From NCBI GenBank assembly GCA_031425695.1, contig JANPJV010000292.1:1-62578 (forward strand): 62,578 nucleotides of DNA, in the 5' to 3' direction. The notes under the pieces are model-generated. The model had not been told where the DNA came from. It did no database searches and was given only the letters and a program-made list of their open reading frames with translations. Every line of letters starts with the position of its first letter. The stretch's first letter is position 1. A program made the translations under genes and the position numbers. This document shows, piece after piece, positions 1-9,600 of this stretch. Origin of the DNA: JANPJV01 sp031425695 (GTDB lineage Bacteria > Pseudomonadota > Gammaproteobacteria > Xanthomonadales > SZUA-5).

Positions 1-38
1 CTGCGCTATTGCGAGCAACAAAGCGCCCTCTCCCCCGA

Positions 39-67
39 CCCCTCTCCCCAAGAGCGTGGGAGAGGGG
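39..67. terminator. Palindrome after the SPFH gene
   Basis: A perfect 10-bp inverted repeat (CCCCTCTCCC, 9-base loop, GGGAGAGGGG) lies just past the stop codon of the minus-strand SPFH gene. It could act as a transcription terminator. C/G-rich repeats of this look are also common dispersed elements, and no clear T-tract follows, so the terminator role is tentative. Confidence 0.5.
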
Positions 68-75
68 AGCAGCGC

Positions 76-1116
76 TCAGCTCTGATCGCGCAGGAACTGC
101 TGCAGGCTCTGCCCCAGAAGCTCCGGCGTGATGTTGAGGTGGCCGATGGTGGTGAGCTTGCCGGCGAGCTCGGTCATCGCCATCGCCGCGGCGGCCTGCG
201 TGGGCGTTGCGGCCCAGATCTCGTGGCGCTGGCGCATGGCAGCGCTCTGCTGCTCGTCGAGCGTGTGCTGGGCGGCCGCGCGGGCGTCGGCGTCGAGGCG
301 CACGCGGGCGGCCTGGGCATCCGCATACAGGCGCTCGCGCTCGATCTGGGCGAGGATCTGGGCGTGCTCGCTGGCGGCTTTCTGCTGCGCCTGCAACAGC
401 GCATTCTCGCCGCGCTTCTGGATCAGCTCCTGTTGACGCCGTTCCAGCTCGAGCTCGGTGGCAAGCTCGTTTTCCTTGATCGCGCGTTCTTTCTCGACCG
501 CGATCGCGCGCCGTTGGAATTGCGCCTCGTCCGCACGCGACTGCACCTGTTCGCGCATCGGCGTGCCGAGCGCTTTTTCGAGATCCGCGCTGGGCACGAT
601 CTGATCGATAACCAAGCTGACCAGTTGCAGGCCCATGGCGACGATCTCCGGATCGCTCGTCAGCGCCGCGCTGACCGCCGCACGCACCTGCTCGGAGCCA
701 TCGCGCAGGACATTCTCGAGCGTCTGCGCGGCGATCAACTTGCGCGCGACCGGCAACGCGCGTTGCGCGAGCACGCTCGCGAGCCGATCGAGTGGCTGTT
801 CGAGCCAGGCCCCGGTTTCGATCGAGAGCGAGAAATTGAAGCGGCCAGCCGCCTTCTCCGGATCGGCGATCCGGTAGGTGATGGTCGCCTGCACCTTGAC
901 GATCTGGAAATCAGCCGAGCGCTCATTGAGGATGAAGGTGCTCTGGCAATCTTCAATCGGCAGCATCGCAATTGCCGCCGTGAGCGGCGAAAACCAGAAG
1001 GCAATGCCAGCACCCTTGCGCGCCAGCCGTCCACCCTTGTAGTACAGGATCAGCTGGTTGGGTTCCGAGCGCAGGCGTCGGTAATGCAGGATCGGCAGAC
1101 GCGTGATCGTGGGCAT
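76..1116 (-). CDS. SPFH/Band 7 domain protein
   Basis: Protein of 346 aa from the ATG at 1116; a GTG nine bases upstream is an alternative. Residues about 30-190 look like an SPFH (stomatin/prohibitin/flotillin) fold. They are followed by a long Ala/Glu/Arg/Gln-rich helical stretch (about 195-290) that should form a coiled coil, as in flotillin-like scaffolds. The N-terminus has only a weak hydrophobic stretch (GIAFWFSPLTAAIAML), so membrane attachment is uncertain. SPFH proteins usually form oligomeric rings on membranes and organise membrane domains or proteases. There is no NfeD partner or other gene here that points to a specific job. The family call is good; the function is not known. 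Confidence 0.75.
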   Translation of the reverse strand: MPTITRLPILHYRRLRSEPNQLILYYKGGRLARKGAGIAFWFSPLTAAIAMLPIEDCQSTFILNERSADFQIVKVQATITYRIADPEKAAGRFNFSLSIETGAWLEQPLDRLASVLAQRALPVARKLIAAQTLENVLRDGSEQVRAAVSAALTSDPEIVAMGLQLVSLVIDQIVPSADLEKALGTPMREQVQSRADEAQFQRRAIAVEKERAIKENELATELELERRQQELIQKRGENALLQAQQKAASEHAQILAQIERERLYADAQAARVRLDADARAAAQHTLDEQQSAAMRQRHEIWAATPTQAAAAMAMTELAGKLTTIGHLNITPELLGQSLQQFLRDQS

Positions 1117-1219
1117 GGCCGGCACCGCAGGGAGGACAGCTCAACGATACCGCGCCACGACGGCTCGCGTACCCCGCTGTGCCGGAGGCGGCTCAGCGGG
1201 GATAGCGCCACCCCGACCC

Positions 1220-3247
1220 TCAGCGCTCCGCCACGTAATCCGTCAGGTTGAGGAAGATTCGCCGCGACCGCGTCCAGGTGCCCTGCAACGGGCTCGCCAG
1301 CGCCATGTTGGTTAGCACCTGGGCCGAGCCGGCAGCCATGTGCTGCCGGAAAAACGTCCCGGCATTGACCGCGGTCGGCGGCGCGTATGGGCACCACGGA
1401 CAGGCGCCGCGGTTCTGCTTGAGCGTGACCGAAAAGTCACTGGCGGCGAGCAGCGAGCTCAGCCAGACCGGCCGGCCCTGTGTGTCATAGATGTAGTAGA
1501 CCCAGAACTCATGCGGGCCCTGCGACCAGATGGAGGTGCCCCAGCCCGGATCGTCTGGCGGGAACCAGAGCCCGTTGGCTTGGTTGACGGTCGGCTGGTC
1601 GGAAAAGCGCAGGAAGACGAGGTCCGGCATCGAACCGCTCTGCGCCCCGATGCTCCAGTCGAGCACGGCGGTTTCCGGCGTCGTGAAGCGCACGCGCAAC
1701 TGGCCGACATTGGTGATCGTGCGGCTGCCGTCCGGGTTGCGCGTCACTTCGGTCAGTGGCGCTGTCTGCCCGTCTGCGGTGAGCGAGCCGACGCTCTGGT
1801 ACCAGATCGGCGTGCCATCGGGACGATAGGTGTACCAGGTGATCGCCAGCCCGGCGTGATCCGTGTGGTATTCGATGTCGAAACCTTGTCCGCTGGTAGA
1901 TGCCTGGTACCAGGGACCGGCATGCGGGAGCACGCGTGCATCGACGATTCCCGGGAGGGTCCCGGCGGCCGGCAACAGGGCATAGGTGCCGCCCTGCGTA
2001 ATCGGTGCCGTGAGCAGGCGACGGACTGGATCCAGCCTTGCGTTCGGAACTTCAATCCAGGAAACGACACCGGTACTGCATGGGGCGCTCAGCCGATAGA
2101 GACGCAGGCTGCGCGGTTCGACGCTGTCGAAGCGCGCATGCGCAAACGCATAGCGCAGTTGCACGGGTGCATTGAAGATCGGCCACGGCAACGGCGCGTG
2201 GTTGCGATGGTTGCCTGCCACCAGGTCGAACACCAGCGCGAAGTCGAGATTGGGATGTGAGGCACCACAGGTCCCGGCCTCGAGCTTCATTGGGGTCGCC
2301 TGGCTGACTGCGCCAGCGGGCACGTCCAGTCGAAAGCGACCATCCACCGCATCGATCCGGGCCGCAGCCGGCGTCAAGTCAAATTCGGCACCCGCCGATT
2401 GCGGCGAGGCGCCGTTGCCAAGCACGAAGGCGCCGGCGGTCGAACGCCCGGTCGCGCGATCGAGCTCACGCCGCCATTGGCTGATGCTGGTGCGACGATC
2501 GGTGCCCCCGTTGAGGCCATAGCCGCCACCCTGCTGATACACCTGATCGAGCGCCTGCCAGCTTGCACGCTGCTCGGCATCGTCCATCCCGTAGACAACG
2601 CACAGCACATTGATCAGCGGCGCAAAGCTGGCCAGCGGCTCACCCGTGCATGGACCCTGCGGTAGCGGCAGCGCACCGGTTGCGCGGAAGGAGTAGTAGG
2701 TGACGACATTTTCGTACGACGCGAAATGGCGCTGGTACAGGATCACGTGCCCGTACTCGTGCAGGATCAGCACCTGGCGCTCGAGGTCGCCTGCGTGCTC
2801 GGGGGTGAACCATTCGGCTCCCAATGCGCCGGCCACGAAGCGGTCCCACTGGAACAGGCACACCAGGCCGCGCAGCGGACCGCCGCTCCCGTAGGGGCGA
2901 TAGGTCGTTGCGTAGGCGACCGCACTGCCCGGCGCCGAAGTGCAGAGCGTGTTCCGCTCAAACAGGATATCCACCGGCGCCAGCTCTGGCAGCACATCGA
3001 TTCCCCAGAGCGGGATCAACAGCGCCTTGGCGTTGCGGAATCCGGTCAGCGCCGAACGCAGGGTTCCATCCGGGATCGGGCAGGGCGCCTGGCACGCAAA
3101 CCGAAAGCTGGGTTCGGTCGTCTCCCGATAGATGACGAACGCAACCCCGTTCAGGGTGTCCTGCCCCACCGTGATCTCGGCGCGCGCAGGACCCGCGAAC
3201 GCGAGCAGGGCCATCACGATGCCGATCATTGCCAGCAGACGATGCAT
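1220..3247 (-). CDS. Secreted HExxH putative metallopeptidase with two C-terminal SGxGF modules
   Basis: 675 aa from the ATG at 3247, chosen because it opens directly with a signal peptide (hydrophobic residues 4-20, cleavage near ARA). Residues 163-167 read HEYGH, a zinc-metallopeptidase HExxH motif, in a helix-like context (VLILHEYGHVILYQRH). I cannot name the peptidase family or place a third zinc ligand. The C-terminal 240 residues hold two copies of the secreted module found elsewhere in this window: GPWYQASTSGQGF near 1870-1920, and the more divergent GLWFPPDDPGWG near 1530-1577. Several cysteines suggest disulfides in the periplasm or outside the cell. The gene stands alone on its strand. 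Export and the motif are directly visible; peptidase activity is inferred. Confidence 0.7.
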   Translation of the reverse strand: MHRLLAMIGIVMALLAFAGPARAEITVGQDTLNGVAFVIYRETTEPSFRFACQAPCPIPDGTLRSALTGFRNAKALLIPLWGIDVLPELAPVDILFERNTLCTSAPGSAVAYATTYRPYGSGGPLRGLVCLFQWDRFVAGALGAEWFTPEHAGDLERQVLILHEYGHVILYQRHFASYENVVTYYSFRATGALPLPQGPCTGEPLASFAPLINVLCVVYGMDDAEQRASWQALDQVYQQGGGYGLNGGTDRRTSISQWRRELDRATGRSTAGAFVLGNGASPQSAGAEFDLTPAAARIDAVDGRFRLDVPAGAVSQATPMKLEAGTCGASHPNLDFALVFDLVAGNHRNHAPLPWPIFNAPVQLRYAFAHARFDSVEPRSLRLYRLSAPCSTGVVSWIEVPNARLDPVRRLLTAPITQGGTYALLPAAGTLPGIVDARVLPHAGPWYQASTSGQGFDIEYHTDHAGLAITWYTYRPDGTPIWYQSVGSLTADGQTAPLTEVTRNPDGSRTITNVGQLRVRFTTPETAVLDWSIGAQSGSMPDLVFLRFSDQPTVNQANGLWFPPDDPGWGTSIWSQGPHEFWVYYIYDTQGRPVWLSSLLAASDFSVTLKQNRGACPWCPYAPPTAVNAGTFFRQHMAAGSAQVLTNMALASPLQGTWTRSRRIFLNLTDYVAER

Positions 3248-3340
3248 CGGGGAATCCTTGAGGTGATGTTGAAAGTGGATACGCAAAATCGCGCTTGGCC
3301 ATGACAATGCAGTGGACGGGGGAAGGGGAAAGTCAAAAGT

Positions 3341-3520
3341 TCAACGCAGAGACGCAGAGACGCAGAGGAAGCCAAAGGGAGAAGATCAAAGACTTTTACC
3401 TTGGTGCACGCGTCGATTGGGGCCAGAGCCTCGATACGGGATCACCGTTCCAGCATCTTTTATTGCTTTCCTCGCTTTTGCTGTCGCTGCGTCTCGCCGA
3501 ACTATTGATCTTCTCTCGTC
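3341..3520. repeat. Imperfect inverted repeat with GACGCAGA units
   Basis: The gap upstream of the 1220-3247 gene carries tandem GACGCAGA units (3351-3368). It also has an exact 11-bp inverted repeat, GAGAAGATCAA at 3379-3389 against TTGATCTTCTC at 3505-3515. A second GCTGCGTCTC echo lies inside the right arm. It looks like a dispersed non-coding element. I see no gene in 3248-3528. Confidence 0.5.
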
Positions 3521-3528
3521 CCCCACGG

Positions 3529-4821
3529 TCACGGCGACTCGAGGATCGCCGCCACGCCCATGCCGCCGGCGGCGCAGGCAGTGACGAGGACGCGACCGCC
3601 GCCGATCTCCTTGAGGAGCTTGGCAGCGCCGGCGAACATGCGGGCGCCGGTTGCGGCGAAGGGGTGGCCGATGGCGAGGCTGCCGCCGGCAATGTTGAGC
3701 TTGGAGCGGTCAATGCTGCCGAGCGCGGCCGGGAGGCCCAGGCGTTCGCGACAGTACCCGGGCGACTCGAAGGCCGCCAGCGTGCACAGCACCTGCGCGG
3801 CAAAGGCCTCGTGGATCTCGTAAAGGTCGAAGTCGCCCAAGGCCAGCCCGTTGCGCGCGAGCAGGCGCGCGACTGCGAGCGTCGGTGCCATCAGCAGGCC
3901 TTCGCCACCGACGAAGTCGACGGCGGACACCTCCGCATCGACCAGGTTGGCGAGCACCGGATGGCCCTGCGCCTGTGCCCATTCGTGGGAAGCGATCAGC
4001 ACCGCACTGGCGCCGTCGGTCAGTGGGGTCGAGTTGCCCGCGGTCAACGTGCCCTGCCCGGATTTCTTGTCGAAGGCAGGCTTGAGGCTCGCCAGCTTCT
4101 CGAGCGTGGTTTCGGGCCGCAGGATGTTGTCGCGCTTGACGCTACGGAACGGCGAGACCAGGTCGTCGTAAAAGCCGCGCTGGTAGGCGCTGTGGGCCTT
4201 TTGGTGGCTGTCGAAGGCGAGCTGGTCCTGGTCGGCGCGCGAGATGGCCCAGGTCTTGGCCATCATTTCGCAGTGCTCGCCCATGGATTTGCCGGTGCGC
4301 GGCTCGGCCACCATCGGCGCCACCGGCTTGAGCTCGCCGAACCGGAAACCTTTGAAAGCGCGCAGGCGCTCGCCCATGCTGCGCGCCCGGGTGAGCTCCA
4401 TGAAGCGGCGATTGAGCGCCTGGTTCAGCACCAGCGGCACGTCACTGGTGGTGTCGCTGCCGCCGCCGATGCCGACGCGGATCTGGCCGAGCGCAATCTT
4501 GTTGGCAATCAAGATCGCCGATTCGAAACCGGTTCCACATGCGCGCTGTAGCGTGAGGCCCGGCGTGGTATTCGCCAGCCCACAGCCGAGCGCAATTTCG
4601 CGCGCGAGGTTGAAGTCGCGCGAGTGCTTCATCACCGCACCGAACGCGAGTTCGCCGAGCTCGTGCCCCTTGAGTCCGAAGCGTTCCACCAGGCGGCTGA
4701 CGACTTCGGTGCCGAGCGCGAGGTTTCCGAGTTCCGTATAGGCCGAGTTCTGGCGACAGAAGGGGATGCGCAATCCCCCGAGAATGGCGGCCAGTGGTGC
4801 GCGTTTTTGGATGGCTGACAT
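3529..4821 (-). CDS. fadI: Acetyl-CoA C-acyltransferase (FadI-type thiolase)
   Basis: 430 aa from the ATG at 4821 (MSAIQKR). The longer reading upstream is Pro/Ala-rich and unlike thiolases. It performs thiolytic cleavage of 3-ketoacyl-CoA in fatty-acid beta-oxidation, or the reverse condensation. The thiolase catalytic set is present: nucleophile Cys95 (QRACGTGFES), HEAFA at 337-341, His386 in GHPFAATGAR, and Cys416 in TACAAGGMG. The segment around RSMGERLRAFKGFRF and the overall length fit the FadI branch better than FadA. No FadJ/FadB-type alpha subunit lies next to it in the window, so its partner must be elsewhere. FadI versus another 3-ketothiolase cannot be fully settled from sequence alone. 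Confidence 0.85.
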   Translation of the reverse strand: MSAIQKRAPLAAILGGLRIPFCRQNSAYTELGNLALGTEVVSRLVERFGLKGHELGELAFGAVMKHSRDFNLAREIALGCGLANTTPGLTLQRACGTGFESAILIANKIALGQIRVGIGGGSDTTSDVPLVLNQALNRRFMELTRARSMGERLRAFKGFRFGELKPVAPMVAEPRTGKSMGEHCEMMAKTWAISRADQDQLAFDSHQKAHSAYQRGFYDDLVSPFRSVKRDNILRPETTLEKLASLKPAFDKKSGQGTLTAGNSTPLTDGASAVLIASHEWAQAQGHPVLANLVDAEVSAVDFVGGEGLLMAPTLAVARLLARNGLALGDFDLYEIHEAFAAQVLCTLAAFESPGYCRERLGLPAALGSIDRSKLNIAGGSLAIGHPFAATGARMFAGAAKLLKEIGGGRVLVTACAAGGMGVAAILESP

Positions 4822-4923
4822 GGCGCGCTCCGCTGGACGAGGCCGGCAGTTTACCTGCTGCGCACACTGGCCCGGTGGCGGCGCAAGACGCGCCGCCGCA
4901 CCCGCCGTGCCGACTGCCTTGCT

Positions 4924-6024
4924 ATGGTCCGCGCCGATCACTACGGGATGATTGGAATGGCAACCTGGATGGGCGTGCTCGCACTCGAAGTCGGTGACGC
5001 CGCGACGCAGTCGCGGTTGATTTCGCGCGCCGGTGCGGACGCGCTGACGCCACGACTACTCGGGCAGATCGGCCGGCTGCTGCCGGCCGAGCATCCCTAT
5101 GGTTTCAGTTGGGCGGCCGCGCTGTACGACCCGGCGCAGGTGCTGCGACGCGGTTTTCCAGTGCATGTCGAGATCCAGGATCTGTTCCTGGCCGGGCGTG
5201 AGAAGGGGCTCGATATCGGCCAGAGCCTGTGCCTGATGCAACACCAGGGTCACATGCCGACGCGTGTGCTCGAGCCGGACGCCGAGCTTGGAGCGGGCAT
5301 CCTGCAGGTGATCCCCGTGGTGCTGACCGGTTCGGACGAGGCCATCGACGCTGCGCGCGAGACACTGGAAAGCTCGCTCTACGAGCAGGGCCTGGTCGAT
5401 GCCGGGAGTGCACTGTCGCTCAGCGAGGACCTTGGGTCGCCGCTGCAACACGTGCGCTGGATGTCGCTCCTGGACATGGCGGCGATGATGGCCGCGCAAC
5501 TCGAACACGTGGGCCTCGCGCCCGCCTGGGAGCTGATCGAGGAGCAATTGTTTGCGCCGCGTCCTCGAGAGCTGGAAGTGACCAGCGCCCTCGGGCTACC
5601 GATGCGCCTGGATAGCACGGGCCTGCACGTCGGCTTCCTGCCGTTCGCCGTTTTCGCACGCGCGCGCCCGGATCACAGCGGCAGCGCGGCACTGGACGAC
5701 TGGCTGGGCCTCGTCCATGAGTTCCGCCAGCTGCAGGCGCTGTTCGCGGCGCATGCCATGGCGCCGCTGGTCCCAGGAGAGCAGGATGGCTTCCTGACTG
5801 AAACGCACAGCGAGGGACCCAGCGTGCGCTACCGGCTGCACACGCATCCCGCGCTCGGCGCGCTGGCCTGGAGCGGATTCGATGCCCGGGGCGCGCTGGT
5901 CGAACATCGCTATCCGCTTTCCACGGTTGCGATCGAGCGCTTCATCCGGCAGTTGCGGAGCGCGGATGTAGCGGTCGAATCGGTGCGGGTGAGCCTCGCC
6001 GCCGACGGGCGCGATCTCGCGTGA
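4924..6024 (+). CDS. Conserved-looking hypothetical protein, DUF unknown
   Basis: Up to 366 aa, divergent from the thiolase gene with a gap of about 100 bp. In-frame ATGs at 4924, 4948 and 4957 are all possible starts; the last two have a GGGA/GGA-like sequence upstream. The product looks soluble, acidic and without signal peptide or membrane segments. Codon use matches its neighbours and the frame stays open throughout, so it is very likely real. I recognise no domain or catalytic motif. Visible features are a conserved-looking block HPYGFSWAAALYDPAQ near residue 59 and a Trp/Met-rich helix near 180. No function is proposed. Confidence 0.7.
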   Translation: MVRADHYGMIGMATWMGVLALEVGDAATQSRLISRAGADALTPRLLGQIGRLLPAEHPYGFSWAAALYDPAQVLRRGFPVHVEIQDLFLAGREKGLDIGQSLCLMQHQGHMPTRVLEPDAELGAGILQVIPVVLTGSDEAIDAARETLESSLYEQGLVDAGSALSLSEDLGSPLQHVRWMSLLDMAAMMAAQLEHVGLAPAWELIEEQLFAPRPRELEVTSALGLPMRLDSTGLHVGFLPFAVFARARPDHSGSAALDDWLGLVHEFRQLQALFAAHAMAPLVPGEQDGFLTETHSEGPSVRYRLHTHPALGALAWSGFDARGALVEHRYPLSTVAIERFIRQLRSADVAVESVRVSLAADGRDLA

Positions 6025-6035
6025 GCGCAGTCGGC

Positions 6036-6431
6036 TCAGCCAGCCGCTGGATCATCTGGCGACGGCTGCCAGAGCTCGATCAACAGGCCTTCTGGATCAA
6101 CCACGTAGCCGAAGCGCCCTTGTTCGCTGTCCTCCCGGCGGTCGAGCACCTCGCAGCCCTCCGCGCGCAGCGCGGCGAGCACCGCATCGAGGTTGTCGAC
6201 CCGCAGGTTGAGCATGAATTCGCGGTTGCTCGGGTGGAAATAGCTGGTGTCGGCGGCGAACGGGCTCCAGACGGTGTAGCCGTCGGGACCGCTATCGACC
6301 GGTTTCCAAGGAAACACCGCGCCGCCCCAGGATTGCACCGGTACACCAAGATGCTCGCGATACCACTCGGCCAGCTTGGCGGGGTTGGCCGACTTGAAAA
6401 AGATCCCGCCGATACCACTCACTCGGGGCAT
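6036..6431 (-). CDS. VOC (glyoxalase/bleomycin-resistance) family protein
   Basis: 131 aa, a single vicinal-oxygen-chelate fold. It has an N-terminal GIGGIFFKSANPAKLAEWY strand-helix start, a central FMLNLRVDNLDAVLAAL beta-alpha unit, and the typical ending GYVVDPEGLLIELWQP with the metal-binding Glu position (ELW). VOC proteins range from glyoxalase I-like enzymes to antibiotic-binding proteins, and the substrate cannot be told from sequence. It is convergent with the unknown gene 4924-6024. A short perfect palindrome lies just upstream of its start. Confidence 0.85.
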   Translation of the reverse strand: MPRVSGIGGIFFKSANPAKLAEWYREHLGVPVQSWGGAVFPWKPVDSGPDGYTVWSPFAADTSYFHPSNREFMLNLRVDNLDAVLAALRAEGCEVLDRREDSEQGRFGYVVDPEGLLIELWQPSPDDPAAG

Positions 6432-6445
6432 GCGTACGCTCCATG

Positions 6446-6469
6446 AACATCGTCGTGGCTGACGATGTT
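6446..6469. promoter_or_regulatory. Perfect palindrome at the VOC gene 5' end
   Basis: A 9-bp perfect inverted repeat, AACATCGTC then six bases then GACGATGTT, sits 14 bases upstream of the minus-strand VOC start codon. It lies in the divergent gap shared with hrpA. It could be an operator for a dimeric repressor or a 5'-UTR hairpin. There is no regulator gene nearby to pair with it. Confidence 0.4.
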
Positions 6470-6650
6470 GTATATCCCGGTGCGCGTCAAGCTGGGCGCA
6501 TGCGTTTGCTCCCCACGTGGAGACTGGGCGTTTTGGCGAGCCATAGCGCGTGGAGGGCGCCGCTCCCGCGGTGCCACTTCCAAGTCAAGCAATGCGGCCG
6601 CGCGGGTGCGCGCCCCTCCCCAGAGCTGAATCAAAGAGCAGCTGGCCAGC

Positions 6651-9600
6651 ATGGTTGAACCGATTACCTCCGATATCCGTGCACTGCGTCGTCGCCTGGA
6701 GACGACGCTCGCGGGCGATCGTGAGCGCCTCGCGCGGGATCTCGATCGCTGGCGGCCAGAGCACGCCGACGCCGCTTCGCGCCTCGGTGCGATCGAGCGC
6801 GCGATCGACGCGTCGGCCGCGCGCCGTGAGCGGCGGCGCTTGTCGATACCAGACATCAGCGTCCCGGACGAGTTGCCGATCGCGCACAAGGCGCAGGAGA
6901 TCATCGATGCGATCCGCGCGCACCAGGTGATCGTGATCGCGGGGGCCACGGGTTCCGGCAAGACCACGCAGCTGCCGAAGCTGTGCCTGGCCGCCGGCCG
7001 CGGCCTCTCCGGGCTGATCGGCTGCACGCAGCCGCGCCGGATTGCCGCCAAGAGCATCGCGCGGCGCGTCGCTGAAGAGCTGAAGAGCCCACTTGGGGTG
7101 CTGGTCGGATTTGCGGTGCGCTTCCAGGACACGCTCGGCGACGACGCGCTGATCAAGTTCATGACCGACGGCATCCTGCTGGCCGAGACGCAATCGGATC
7201 GCAGCCTCAGGCGCTACGACACGATCATTCTCGACGAGGCCCACGAGCGCAGCCTCAACATCGATTTCCTGCTCGGCTACTTGAAGGGGCTGCTGCGCCG
7301 ACGTCCCGATCTCAAGCTGATCGTGACCTCGGCGACCATCGATACCGAGCGCTTCTCGGCGCACTTTTCGAATGCACCGGTGATCACCGTCGAGGGCCGT
7401 GGCTTTCCGGTCGAGATTCGCTATCGACCGATTGCAGGCGATCACGAAGAGCGCGGCGATACCGGCCTGCATCGTGCCATCGTCGCGGCAGTCGACGAGC
7501 TGGCGCGCGAAGATGCGCGTGGCGACATCCTGGTGTTCCTGCCCGGCGAGCGCGAGATTCGTGATGCGCACAAGGCGCTCGAGCAGCGCAACAGCGCGCA
7601 CACCGAAGTCTTGCCGCTGTATGCGCGCCTGTCCGGTGCGGCCCAGGATCGCGTCTTTCAACCTGGCACCCAGCGCCGCATCGTGCTGGCGACCAACGTC
7701 GCCGAAACCTCGATAACGGTGCCGCGGATCCGCTATGTGATCGACAGCGGCATCGCGCGCATCAACCGTTACAGCCAGCGCGCCAAGGTGCAGCGATTGG
7801 CGCTCGAACCGATCTCGCAAGCCTCGGCCAATCAGCGGGCTGGCCGCTGCGGCCGGCTCTCGGCCGGCATCGCGGTGCGCTTGTACGAGCAGGCGGATTT
7901 TGAACAGCGTCCGCTGTTCACCGACCCCGAGTTGCTGCGTTCGTCCCTCGCCGGCGTCATCCTGCGCATGCTCGATCTTGGCCTCGGCGATCCGGCACGT
8001 TTCCCGTTCCTGGATGCGCCGAGCGATCGGGCGATCCAGGATGGCTTCCTGCTGCTGCATGAGCTCGGCGCGATCGCCGGCGCTGGCGAGAAGCGCGCGC
8101 TGACCCCGATCGGCCGCACCATGGCGCGGCTGCCGATCGACGTGCGCCTGGCGCGCTTCCTGACTGCGGCGCGCGACTCGAAGGTGCTCGAGGAGGCGCT
8201 GATCATCGCCTCCGGTTTATCGGTGCAGGATCCACGTGAGCGGCCGCCGGAAGTGCGCGGTCTGGCGGATGCCGCGCATCTCGCGTTCGTCAACGAAAAG
8301 AGCGATTTCCTGACCCTGGTCCAGCTCTGGCAGGCGTACGACCACGAGCACCAGGAGCTCACCCAGAGCCGGCTGCGCGATTGGTGCCGCACGCATTTCC
8401 TGTCGTACCTGCGCATGCGCGAATGGCGTGAGCTGCACCGCCAGTTGCTGATGATCGTGCGCGAGGGCGGCTGGGGCGAGATCACCTCGGCGGAAACGGC
8501 GTTGACCGATCCCGCGGCATACGAATCGCTGCACCGCGCCCTGCTGACCGCGTTCATCACCCAGGTCGCGCGCAAGGACGAGAAGTTCCGCTACCGCGGT
8601 CCGCGCTCGCAACAGCTGCAGATTTTTCCGGGCTCCGGGCAGGCCAAGGCGGCGCCGAACTGGATCCTCAGCGGCACGCTGATGGAAACGTCCAGGCTGT
8701 ATGCACTGAACGTCGCGCGCATCGATCCCAAGTGGATCGAGCCCGCGGCCGCGCACCTGAGCAAGCACCAGCACTACGAGCCGAGCTGGGATGCCAAGGC
8801 GGGTCGCGCGGTCGGCTATGAGGATGTGACCTTGTACGGTCTGCCGATCGTGCAGCGCCGGCGCATCTCCTACGCGAATGTCGATCCGGTCATGGCGCGC
8901 TATCTGTTCGTGCGCCATCAATTGGTGCGCGGGGAAGGACCGGCGCGACACCCGTTGCTGGCCGCGAATGCAGCCCTGCGCGAGGACGCGCGGCTCAAGG
9001 AGGAGAAACTGCGTCGGCGCGGGCTGCTGCGCGACGAGGAAGAGCTGGCTCAATGGTTCGAGGAGCGGCTGCCGGCCGGCATCGTCGAGTCGGTGACGCT
9101 GGATCGATGGCTCAAGCGCGCCACGCCCGAGGAGCGCGAGCGCATTCGCCTCAGTCTTGCGGATCTGCTGATCCCCGACGCGCGCGGCGACGATGCCATC
9201 GACTATCCGGACGCGCTGGACCTTGCCGGTGCGCGGCTGATCCTGAACTACCAGTTCGACCCGCGTGGCGCGCGGGACGGCGTCACGGCGACAGTCGCGC
9301 TGGCCGATCTGCTGGCACTGAAGAACGCTGACGTCGACTGGCTGGTTCCTGGTCTGCGAGAGGAGAAGGCCGCCAGCCTGATCAAGAGCTTGCCCAAGGC
9401 GCTGCGCCGGCATGCGGTGCCGGCCCCGGATTTTGCGCGTGCCTTCGTCGAAGCCGCGGTGCCGCGCGCGCAGCCATTTGCCGATGCGCTCGCGGGATTC
9501 CTGACGCGTGTCGCCGGGGTGCCGATCGTGACCGGCGATTTTGATTTCGCGGGCTTGCCGCAGCATCTGGCGATGAACCTGCGCGTGGTCGACGCGCTTG

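Noticed and set aside
139..1251. 370-aa open frame opposite the SPFH gene
   Set aside because: Arg/Leu/His-rich composition, no domain, and exactly antiparallel to a clear SPFH protein; a GC-rich shadow frame.
6585..8060. 491-aa minus-strand frame inside hrpA
   Set aside because: Antisense to conserved helicase motifs of HrpA; no family resemblance.
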